Part shown: one piece after another, positions 21,008 to 29,254 of the stretch | Position numbering within the stretch: the first letter of the stretch is position 1 | How the letters are laid out: the number at the start of each line of letters is the position of its first letter | NCBI GenBank assembly: GCA_024693845.1 | Contig: JAILKJ010000003.1 | Location: forward strand, 16,028 to 80,027 | Direction of reading: 5' to 3' | Source of the DNA: Lachnospiraceae bacterium | Lineage (GTDB): Bacteria; Bacillota; Clostridia; Lachnospirales; Lachnospiraceae | DNA: 64,000 nt | The notes under the pieces: generated by a model | Told to the model about the DNA's origin: nothing | The model's input: the letters and a program-made list of their open reading frames with translations, nothing else | Databases searched by the model: none | Made by a program: the position numbers and the translations under genes

Positions 21008-22138
21008 TTACCTGAACAGTCGGTAACCCTCACCGCGAAGGACCTCAGCAGCTTTGGCGGCAGTGGCATCGTCATAGAATTCGATGCGCAAAGCACCTTC
21101 CTGGAATTCGCGGGAATGCATGATGCCGATATTTTTGATGGAAAGATCCTGATCTGCCAGGATGGTAGCTGTCTTGGCAAGAGAGCCGGGCACATCGGGA
21201 ATGTCCACATACAGATCGTGTACCTTCTTGATGGGGCCGTGATCGGCGATCTGGAAGCTGTCTCTGTATTCCTTGGCACCGGAAAACAGCTGATAGAGAG
21301 CATCGAGATCCCGCTTTTGCACGATGGAGAGGATCTCTTCCAAAGATCTGATATAGGCCTCCAGCATATCCGTGATATTCTCACTGTTGGCACGGCAGAT
21401 GGACTGCCACATCACGGGAGAGGAGGATGCGATCCTGGTAATATCCTTAAAACCGCCGGCGGCGATGAGCTTCATGGTCCGATCCTCATCGTCCATATCA
21501 CGGATCAGACTCACAAGAGCAGCTGCCACGATATGGGGCAGATGACTGATGGCGGCGGTGACTTCGTCATGCTTGTCGGGGCTCATCACAATGGGGATGG
21601 CTCCTGTCTTTGCGATCAGCTCCCGGAAAAATGCCACCTTTTCCTCACTGACTTGCTCCGAAGGAGTCAGGATATAGTAAGCATTCTCTAACAATGAAGC
21701 GCCGGAATTGGCATAGCCCGTCTTTTCGCTGCCCGCCATGGGGTGTCCGCCGATAAAGGCCTTCGCCAGCGGGGTGGAAGCGATAGCCTGGCAGGTACTT
21801 TTTTTCACACTTCCCACATCCGTGATCAGGGTGTTATCGCCGATCTTATCGGAGAGCTCAAGGATCATGGAATCATTCTCCAGTACCGGCGCACATAAAA
21901 AGAGCACCTCGCAGCTGAGGAAGTCGCCTGAAGGGGTATCGAATGCTTCATTTACAACCCCATCCCGAAGGGCAAGATCCAGTGAGGCACGGTCCCGGTC
22001 ACAGGCTTTGATCACGGCGCCGGGAAGAGCATTCCGAAGAGCCCTTGCGATGGAGCCTCCGATCAGACCCAGTCCGAAGAAGCCAATCACGGGATTTTCT
22101 GAGATTTGAAAGTCGTTTATTTTTTCCATAGACATCAT
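21008..22138 (-). CDS. tyrA: Prephenate dehydrogenase with C-terminal ACT domain
   Basis: GFFGLGLIGGSIARALR, GGHPMAGSEKTGYANS; C-term ACT-like VDIPDVPGSLAKTATILADQDLSIKNIGI. Confidence 0.92.
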   Translation of the reverse strand: MMSMEKINDFQISENPVIGFFGLGLIGGSIARALRNALPGAVIKACDRDRASLDLALRDGVVNEAFDTPSGDFLSCEVLFLCAPVLENDSMILELSDKIGDNTLITDVGSVKKSTCQAIASTPLAKAFIGGHPMAGSEKTGYANSGASLLENAYYILTPSEQVSEEKVAFFRELIAKTGAIPIVMSPDKHDEVTAAISHLPHIVAAALVSLIRDMDDEDRTMKLIAAGGFKDITRIASSSPVMWQSICRANSENITDMLEAYIRSLEEILSIVQKRDLDALYQLFSGAKEYRDSFQIADHGPIKKVHDLYVDIPDVPGSLAKTATILADQDLSIKNIGIMHSREFQEGALRIEFYDDATAAKAAEVLRGEGYRLFR

Positions 22139-22203
22139 AGTAACGCATTTTTCAGAAAATGAAAAGCACAGGCCGTTATGTTAGTCAAAATTCCGAAAAA
22201 AAG

Positions 22204-22232
22204 TTGTAATTGTAGCAAGAATTTAGTAAAAT
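22204..22232 (+). promoter_or_regulatory. Candidate sigma-A promoter of the EF-G paralogue
   Basis: TTGTAA-N17-TAAAAT. Confidence 0.4.
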
Positions 22233-22242
22233 ATCCCTAAGT

Positions 22243-22291
22243 GTATTCCCAAGTGTATGGTTGGGGTCATACGTGGAATACCAAATTTTTT
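22243..22291 (+). promoter_or_regulatory. Terminator-like leader hairpin upstream of the EF-G paralogue
   Basis: GTATTCC...GTGTATG-loop-CATACGTGGAATAC followed by CAAATTTTTT, just before SD GTGGAGG. Confidence 0.55.
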
Positions 22292-22306
22292 CGTGGAGGT
22301 TACAAA

Positions 22307-24397
22307 ATGAAAGTTTACACAACAGACAAGATCCGAAACGTTGTATTACTGGGGCATGGCGGCGCCGGAAAGACTACTCTGGCAGAAGCTTTTGCTTACC
22401 TGGGGGGACTGACTTCCAGAATGGGTAAGGTTGAGGACGGAAATACTGTATCTGACTTCGGTAAGGAAGAGCAGAAGAGAGGTTTTTCCATTTCCACATC
22501 CATGATCCCCATCGAGTGGGAAGACTGCAAGATCAATGTATTGGATACTCCCGGATATTTTGACTTTGTCGGCGAGGTTGAGGAAGCGGTTTCCGCAGCC
22601 GATGCAGCCGTTATCGTGATCTCCGGTAAGGCCGGTGTCGAGGTGGGGACCCTCAAGGCATGGGATATCTGTGAGAAATATAATCTGCCGCGTATGATCT
22701 ACGTTTCCGATATGGATCAGGACAACGCTTCCTATCGTGAGATCGTTGAGGATCTTATTGCCAGCTACGGCAAGAAGATCGCTCCTTTCCATTTCCCCAT
22801 CCGTGAGGAAGGCAAGTTCGTGGGCTATGTAAATGTGGTTTCCGAGACCGGTAACCGTTGGCAGGGCAAGGAAGTTGTTGAGTGCGACATCCCCGATTAC
22901 AGCCAGTCTTACCTGGAGCAGTATAAAGAGACCCTGATGGAGGCAGTTGCCGAGACCAGCGAGGATATGATGGAGCGTTACTTCTCCGGCGAGACCTTCT
23001 CTGATGCGGAGATCCGTGCGGCCCTTCGTACCAACGTTATGGATTGTTCCATCATCCCCGTATGCATGGGTTCCTCCATTACCTGTCAGGGACCTTACAC
23101 CCTGCTTGATGATATCATCAAGTATTTGCCTTCACCTGAGAACAGGACCATGGCAGGTATCGCGCTGAAGACCAATGAGATCTTCCAGGCTGACTACGAT
23201 TTCTCCAAGGCAAAATCCGCCATCGTATTCAAGACCATCGTGGATCCCTTCATCGGTAAGTATTCCCTCATCAAGATCGCTTCCGGCGTTTTGAAGACCG
23301 ACGATCTGATGTACAACAAGGATAAAGAGACTGAGGAGAAGATCGGTAAGCTCTATGTGCTTCAGGGGTCCAAGCCCATTGAAGTTCCCGAGCTTCATGC
23401 CGGTGATATCGGCGCACTTGCCAAGCTTTCCAAGGCTCGTACCGGCGATACCCTTTCCACCAAGGCTACGCCCATCCAGTATACCAAGGCAGACATCTCC
23501 ACGCCTTACACCTACATGCGCTACAAGGTAGCCAACAAGGCTGAGATCGACAAGGCCGCTCAGGCGCTTCAGAAGCTGTCCCATGAGGATCAGACCCTGA
23601 AGGTTGTAAACGACAGCGAGAACGGTCAGATGCTTCTGTACGCTATCGGCGATATGCAGCTTGAGGTGGTTAAGAGCCGTCTTGCCAATGATTACAAGGT
23701 TCAGATCGATCTTTCCGAGCCCAAGGTTGCTTATAAGGAGACCATCCGCAAGAAATCCGATGTGGAGGCTAAGTACAAGAAGCAGTCCGGCGGACATGGT
23801 CAGTACGGTCATGTAAAAATGCGCTTCGAGCCTCTCGGCGATCTGGATCAGGCTTATGCCTTCGAGCAGGAAGTCGTGGGCGGTGCCGTTCCCAAGAACT
23901 ACTTCCCGGCTGTTGAGAAGGGTATGCAGGACGCAGTCCTCAAGGGCCCTCTGGCTGCTTACCCCGTAGTAGGCGTTAAGGGTATCCTTTATGACGGATC
24001 CTATCACCCTGTTGATTCCTCCGAGATGGCATTCAAGAAGGCTACCATCCAGGCCTTTAAGGACGGCTTCATGAAGGCTGATCCCATCCTCCTTGAGCCC
24101 ATTGCCAACCTGAAGGTTACGGTTCCCGACAGCTACACCGGTGATATCATGGGCGACCTTAACAAGCGTCGCGGCCGCGTTCTGGGTATGAACCCCATCG
24201 CAGGCGGTAAGCAGGTGATCGAGGCTGATATCCCCATCAGTGCTCTGACGGGATATTGTACCGTGCTCCGTTCCATTACCGGCGGACAGGGCGACTATGA
24301 ATACAAATTTGTTCGTTATGAGCAGGCTCCTTCGGATGTTCAGGCAGCCGAGGTTGAAGCAAGAAAGAGCAAGCTGACGGATTCCGAGGAAGACTGA
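22307..24397 (+). CDS. Elongation factor G-like GTPase (EF-G paralogue)
   Basis: GHGGAGKTTLAEAFAYLGG, DTPGYFDFVGEVEEAVSAADAAV; domain IV/V motifs; divergent from canonical EF-G G-domain (GHxDxGKTT). Confidence 0.9.
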   Translation: MKVYTTDKIRNVVLLGHGGAGKTTLAEAFAYLGGLTSRMGKVEDGNTVSDFGKEEQKRGFSISTSMIPIEWEDCKINVLDTPGYFDFVGEVEEAVSAADAAVIVISGKAGVEVGTLKAWDICEKYNLPRMIYVSDMDQDNASYREIVEDLIASYGKKIAPFHFPIREEGKFVGYVNVVSETGNRWQGKEVVECDIPDYSQSYLEQYKETLMEAVAETSEDMMERYFSGETFSDAEIRAALRTNVMDCSIIPVCMGSSITCQGPYTLLDDIIKYLPSPENRTMAGIALKTNEIFQADYDFSKAKSAIVFKTIVDPFIGKYSLIKIASGVLKTDDLMYNKDKETEEKIGKLYVLQGSKPIEVPELHAGDIGALAKLSKARTGDTLSTKATPIQYTKADISTPYTYMRYKVANKAEIDKAAQALQKLSHEDQTLKVVNDSENGQMLLYAIGDMQLEVVKSRLANDYKVQIDLSEPKVAYKETIRKKSDVEAKYKKQSGGHGQYGHVKMRFEPLGDLDQAYAFEQEVVGGAVPKNYFPAVEKGMQDAVLKGPLAAYPVVGVKGILYDGSYHPVDSSEMAFKKATIQAFKDGFMKADPILLEPIANLKVTVPDSYTGDIMGDLNKRRGRVLGMNPIAGGKQVIEADIPISALTGYCTVLRSITGGQGDYEYKFVRYEQAPSDVQAAEVEARKSKLTDSEED

Positions 24398-24425
24398 TCA
24401 GCAAAAGGTTAGCAGAGGGAGACTT

Positions 24426-25136
24426 ATGTTTCATATTGTAGTATGCGATGATGATCCGGTGATCTGCACACAGTGCAAGGATCTGCTGGAAAAACATTAC
24501 AAAAAACAAGTCAGTATAACGGTCCTCGGCAGTGCCGAGGACCTGAAGGGGTGGCTGGAGGAGAAGGATAAAGGCCAGACCAATATCATTCTCCTTGATA
24601 TCGCCCTGGGAGACGCGGACGGCATTGAGCTGGCAAAGGATATCCGCAGGGATTATCCTCAGATCAAGGTGATCCTGCTCTCAGGATATGCGCAGCTGGC
24701 CAGCAACGTATTCGATGCGGATCCGGTGTATTTCCTTTCCAAGCCCATCGATTCTTCCAAGCTCTTTGCCTCCATGGACAGAGCCATGAAGATCGTGTCC
24801 AGCCAGGAGATCAAAGCGGTTACCGTTACCGGTGTGGGCGGCAAGATATTCCGTCTGAAGGTGGATGAGGTGGTCTACATTGAGACCAGCGGGCGCAACT
24901 GCCGCGTACATCTGGATAACGGACAGATACGTGACGTCAACTGCAAGCTTTCCGAGATCCTTTCCATGATGCCCGACCATGTGGTTGCCACCCATCAGAG
25001 CTACGGGTGTAATCTTCACAAGGTCAAGGCCTTTTCCAAGGAGGACGGCATCGATCTGGCAGGCGGCATGAATATTCCCGTCAGCCGCAGGCATTATAAG
25101 GGTGTGAAGGAGAAATTAGCACTGCACATGGTATAA
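24426..25136 (+). CDS. LytTR-family response regulator
   Basis: REC: IVVCDDDPVICTQCKDLL, ILLDIALGDADGIELA; LytTR: VYIETSGRNCRVHLDNG...HQSYGCNLHKVKAF...IPVSRRHYKGVKEKL. Confidence 0.9.
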   Translation: MFHIVVCDDDPVICTQCKDLLEKHYKKQVSITVLGSAEDLKGWLEEKDKGQTNIILLDIALGDADGIELAKDIRRDYPQIKVILLSGYAQLASNVFDADPVYFLSKPIDSSKLFASMDRAMKIVSSQEIKAVTVTGVGGKIFRLKVDEVVYIETSGRNCRVHLDNGQIRDVNCKLSEILSMMPDHVVATHQSYGCNLHKVKAFSKEDGIDLAGGMNIPVSRRHYKGVKEKLALHMV

Positions 25137-25151
25137 CGAGGTAACAGAATA

Positions 25152-26072
25152 ATGATAAGCCACGGCGAAAAACAGCTAATCGGCAGGATGCAGCAGGCCT
25201 GGTCGGATATGAAAAGGCCGGATGAGCTGTATCGTGGTTTCCGCAGGATCAGACATGATTTTGCCAACTATATACAAAGCAGCAGTTTCGAATCGGAGGA
25301 TGAAGGTTTTATCCTCCGACTTCGTGTGTTAAAAAAGAATACACTGGACCTTACCAACGAACTGCTGGAGGAAGTAAACGAATATATCGCAACGGAGCCT
25401 TTGAAGACCTATGACTATCTTACAGAAGAGCTTCCCGAGATGGGAGCAAGGGATGTAAGAGGGCAGGTCCTTCGAAGGCTCTGGCTGTCTATGCGGGAGT
25501 ATTTTGCCGTTCAGCTCACAGAGCTTTCCCGGGTAAAAGAGATCCTTGAGCATCTACAGGACAGGCTGGAGAGAAGCCTCCCCCCCGACGAGGAAGAAAG
25601 CAGGATCCATCTGGAGGAGTGCGACAGCATCACCTGTCATATGACGGCAGATGATCCGTTGCTGGCGGCCTATGTATACACCCTGAACCGCCGTTGTTCT
25701 GAGGCGGGAGGCATGTTCCGGTTCCAGATGGGCATCCCCGTCTGCTTCCAGCAGGATGTGGCGGATCTGTATTACATTTTGGGCAGGATCAGTGAAGTGA
25801 TCGAAGTATTTTTGCAGGAGCTTGCTTTGCAGGAAGAAGTAAAGGGCCGGGGAGGCGAAGATGCGCAGCAGAGCAGCCCTGTCCTTATCAGGCTGAGACT
25901 GGCCGGGAATATGGGCCTTTGGCATCTTTTCCTGGAAATGGGTCCGGCCAGAGAGGGGGATCCTGCATATCTTGCCAGGGATAAGGCACTGAAAAAGATC
26001 CTTCGAAGAATGGACGCTTCTTTCCGGCAGATGCGGGAAGAGGATAAGATCAGGATCGATATTACAGGATAA
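25152..26072 (+). CDS. Soluble AgrC-like (HPK10/GHKL) protein with intact H-box but degenerate N-box; candidate pseudokinase/phosphotransferase
   Basis: FRRIRHDFANYIQ (H-box); ADDPLLAAYVYTLNRRCSEAGGMFRFQMGIPVCFQQDVADLYYILGRISEVIEVF aligns by eye with the GHKL_5 region where ILGNxLDNAIEA is expected. Confidence 0.6.
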   Translation: MISHGEKQLIGRMQQAWSDMKRPDELYRGFRRIRHDFANYIQSSSFESEDEGFILRLRVLKKNTLDLTNELLEEVNEYIATEPLKTYDYLTEELPEMGARDVRGQVLRRLWLSMREYFAVQLTELSRVKEILEHLQDRLERSLPPDEEESRIHLEECDSITCHMTADDPLLAAYVYTLNRRCSEAGGMFRFQMGIPVCFQQDVADLYYILGRISEVIEVFLQELALQEEVKGRGGEDAQQSSPVLIRLRLAGNMGLWHLFLEMGPAREGDPAYLARDKALKKILRRMDASFRQMREEDKIRIDITG

Positions 26073-26101
26073 TGCAACCTTTTGTGAAAAATCGCGGTAT
26101 T
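26073..26101 (+). promoter_or_regulatory. Candidate ECF-type promoter, copy 1
   Basis: TGCAACC (26073-26079)-N17-GTATT (26097-26101). Confidence 0.65.
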
Positions 26102-26202
26102 ATGGTTAAAGCGGCAGGAGCCCGGGAAAGAAGTGGAGATAAGGTTGAGCAGACAAGGAAGCAAAATGAGCAGCACAAGAAGCAGGCTATGGGGAGGTTC
26201 TC

Positions 26203-29139
26203 ATGAAAGATTATAACGATAACGAAATAAAAGATGTAAGCATCCTCTTACCCGAGGATGGGTATGAGGAAGATGATCGCGGCGGTGAAAACGAAAAGGA
26301 AGCCGAAGATTATTCCCAGATGTCCGACGACGAATTTTTTAAGAGCATGTGGGGCTTTTTGAAGGACGTTAATGATGTGCACGGATCCTTCGGCAAGAAT
26401 CCTTCTGAAAAGGAGCAGATCATCGAGGTGCCGGACGATGGGGACGGGCTTTATGATGGCGAAAATGAGGCCCCTGAAGAGGATCTGATCATCAAGCAGG
26501 ATCAGAAGGACCGGGATGAGGAAAAGGAAGCCGAGAAGAAGAAAACAAAGCATATCAAGACCAACTCCCTGGCTTATTATATCGCCATGGAGAATGAGTA
26601 TAAGTATGCCAAGAAGATAGATCCCAATGCGGAAATGCCTGAGGAACTGAAGGGCTTTCGTGAGACCATGAAGGCTCCTCTTATGAATAATACAGGCGAA
26701 AAGACAGGGGTTAAGATCGTTTCCGATCCCCGAAGGGATCAGGTGATAAAGGAAGCACAGGAGGCTGAAAAAAGAAAAGATGCGGCAAGTAAGGAGTTGG
26801 AGGCTGCAAAGGCTAAGCACAGCAAGTACCGGATCCGGGATCTTTCCCGTTTGGAGCTGAAGAGAAATCAGGATCAGATCGCTGCTCTGGTGGAGCTTTT
26901 GGACAGCAAGGATCACTGGTGGAGAGGCAGTTCCCCAAATTTCCGGGCTCTGATGAAGGAGCTTAAGACCCTCAAGGAGCTTTCTGCCGATCTGGCGGCT
27001 CAGCGCGCAGATCATACCGAGATCACGGATCCCGCAAAGCAGAAGGAAAAGGAGAAACAGATGAAGGCGGCAATGGGCCGTTACCAGCGCCAGATCGATC
27101 TGGTGGGACACGCTGCGGAAACCTATCTGATAAATAAGGTAGGGAAGATCAATTCCGATTATGCCCAGGCCCGGTTCGATACCATTACCGATATCAGGAA
27201 TATCATGCTGGTAAACAGGGATTCCCTGAAAAATGCCTATCTGGAGAATGATGCTGTCAATACGGAGCGCAGGATCAAGAACCGCAAACAGATGGAAAAG
27301 AGCAATGCCCAGCGTCAGAAGATCTATGACTGGCAGCAGAATATATATCACAAGTGCTCCTATTCAACCGACCTGTGCGGAGTCCGCAGCTCTTATATGG
27401 GTGATAACTTCACACAGGACTCTCTGGTTAAACTGGGCGGCAAGTTTTCCGTTGCCAGAGGTGCCGGTTTTTCTCTTTCCATGATGATCCTGATGGGTGA
27501 AAAGGATGAGAAGGGAAATAGGAAATATTCTATCGATGATGTGTTGGATCCCACAAAACTGTTGGCCGAAAAACAGAAGATCTTCAAAGAAGTGATCGGT
27601 CATATGAAAAAGGGAGACGAAGACAATGAATGGTTGGCCGAAAAGTTTTATGAAGCCCATAAGACAGGTGAAGCGGCCATTGATGAGCTGATGAAGAAGG
27701 TGGATTTTAAAGATCCTGATTATATGATGTCGGAAGCCTTCACAAAGGCCGGTGTGATCGGTCATTCCATGATGGATGTATGGCAGGAACTGGCCAGGAT
27801 CCCGGAGGAGTCCCTGAAGGTATTAAAGGAGAAAGAGCCGAACCTACGGGGCATCAACAATATCAATGATTACGGAGAACTGCTGGGAGCCAGAAGAGGC
27901 TATATCGATGTGATGAATGAAATGCAGTCCAAGCTGGCATCCCATCTGAAAAAACAGGAAGGCAATGGCGGTGTTGGCGTAGATGAACAGATGGCGTTGA
28001 CATCTGCTTATTCCCTCAATATTCTGAAGGGTCATTTAACGTCCATCGCAGAGAAAAACAAGGACAAGCCCTTTAATCATTGGTTTAAAGTGCAGGATGC
28101 CGTTTTCGGCAAGGAGCTGGAGAAGGATGCGGCGGATTATTTTTCCGCCCTGCCGATCCCCGGCGGGACATTCTTCGATTACAATCTTTCCTCATTCCTG
28201 GACGGAAGTGCTTTTAAAGACCTTCATCATAAGAGGAAGGAAGACGGCGAGATTTCCGGTTCTCTGCAGGGCGATTTTAATATAAATGCCATGGCAGATG
28301 ATCACTCAGTGATCACTTTGACGGATGCGGAGCTCTATCGCCGGATCGACAATAAGCTGGAGCATTATGATGAGCTGAAGAAGACCAGCAACAAACAGCT
28401 GCAGGAGTACATAAACGGTGCCATGAAGGCTACAGGTTTTTTGGCAAAGCATATCGTAAGTCCCGAAAAGATGAATGAGGATGAGAAGAAGCAGGCTGCA
28501 GAGAGCATGGAGGCGATCTTTAAGTGTCAGGTAGCGATCGAGCTGCAAGGTGCCGGAGCCACCGGAGATCTGCTGAAGAAAGAAGTTGACGATATTACGG
28601 TCAAGCTTCCGGAATACCAGCGCTACATGAAGAACATCGGCAAAACTTCCATGGCAGCTCTGATTTACGGTAATCTGGCCAATGAAGTTTCATCCAGCAA
28701 AGAGACGGATCTTTCCAAAGGCAGGATCGCCCGGGCCAGACTGGCGGACGGAAAGCAAAAGAGCGATCACAATTTTGCCGTTTTCTATGCCACAGCTTTT
28801 GCCTGTGCCGTATATGAGGCCAATAACGGAGTATTGCCCATCAATCCCTATAAGCCTTTTGATAAAAGATTTAAAATGGGAGAGTATATCGACCATGTTT
28901 ACGATTCCTTCTTCGGCTCGCCGGCAGGAAAGGCAAAGCTTGAAGAACTGAAGGCGAACCCGCATCAGATCCCCATGATCATGGACAATAAGGATAAACT
29001 GCGGGAAATGGTCAAGAGTCAGGACGAAAAGCTTCTTGCCCAGCGTGCGGAACAGCGCAAACTGGATGAGGAAAAGTTCCGTAAGCAGCGGGAGGAGAGT
29101 AAAAAGAATCAGGCGGCGTTGAAGAAGACCAAAGTCTGA
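26203..29139 (+). CDS. Large hypothetical protein (978 aa), cytosolic, coiled-coil rich; island protein A
   Basis: Long ORF with SD GGGGAGG; no signal peptide or TM; module SSPNFRALMKEL...AAETYLINK...ARFDTITDI. Confidence 0.9.
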   Translation: MKDYNDNEIKDVSILLPEDGYEEDDRGGENEKEAEDYSQMSDDEFFKSMWGFLKDVNDVHGSFGKNPSEKEQIIEVPDDGDGLYDGENEAPEEDLIIKQDQKDRDEEKEAEKKKTKHIKTNSLAYYIAMENEYKYAKKIDPNAEMPEELKGFRETMKAPLMNNTGEKTGVKIVSDPRRDQVIKEAQEAEKRKDAASKELEAAKAKHSKYRIRDLSRLELKRNQDQIAALVELLDSKDHWWRGSSPNFRALMKELKTLKELSADLAAQRADHTEITDPAKQKEKEKQMKAAMGRYQRQIDLVGHAAETYLINKVGKINSDYAQARFDTITDIRNIMLVNRDSLKNAYLENDAVNTERRIKNRKQMEKSNAQRQKIYDWQQNIYHKCSYSTDLCGVRSSYMGDNFTQDSLVKLGGKFSVARGAGFSLSMMILMGEKDEKGNRKYSIDDVLDPTKLLAEKQKIFKEVIGHMKKGDEDNEWLAEKFYEAHKTGEAAIDELMKKVDFKDPDYMMSEAFTKAGVIGHSMMDVWQELARIPEESLKVLKEKEPNLRGINNINDYGELLGARRGYIDVMNEMQSKLASHLKKQEGNGGVGVDEQMALTSAYSLNILKGHLTSIAEKNKDKPFNHWFKVQDAVFGKELEKDAADYFSALPIPGGTFFDYNLSSFLDGSAFKDLHHKRKEDGEISGSLQGDFNINAMADDHSVITLTDAELYRRIDNKLEHYDELKKTSNKQLQEYINGAMKATGFLAKHIVSPEKMNEDEKKQAAESMEAIFKCQVAIELQGAGATGDLLKKEVDDITVKLPEYQRYMKNIGKTSMAALIYGNLANEVSSSKETDLSKGRIARARLADGKQKSDHNFAVFYATAFACAVYEANNGVLPINPYKPFDKRFKMGEYIDHVYDSFFGSPAGKAKLEELKANPHQIPMIMDNKDKLREMVKSQDEKLLAQRAEQRKLDEEKFRKQREESKKNQAALKKTKV

Positions 29140-29202
29140 TATTGCAGCAGAAAGAAAAGGCAAAGCCGAAGGCGGCGGGAATGTGAATGAAATCACATTT
29201 TA

Positions 29203-29231
29203 TGCAACCGATATGGTATAATCAGTGTATT
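29203..29231 (+). promoter_or_regulatory. Candidate ECF-type promoter, copy 2
   Basis: TGCAACC (29203-29209)-N17-GTATT (29227-29231). Confidence 0.7.
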
Positions 29232-29254
29232 TAGGATAACAGGAGGATCTTAAC

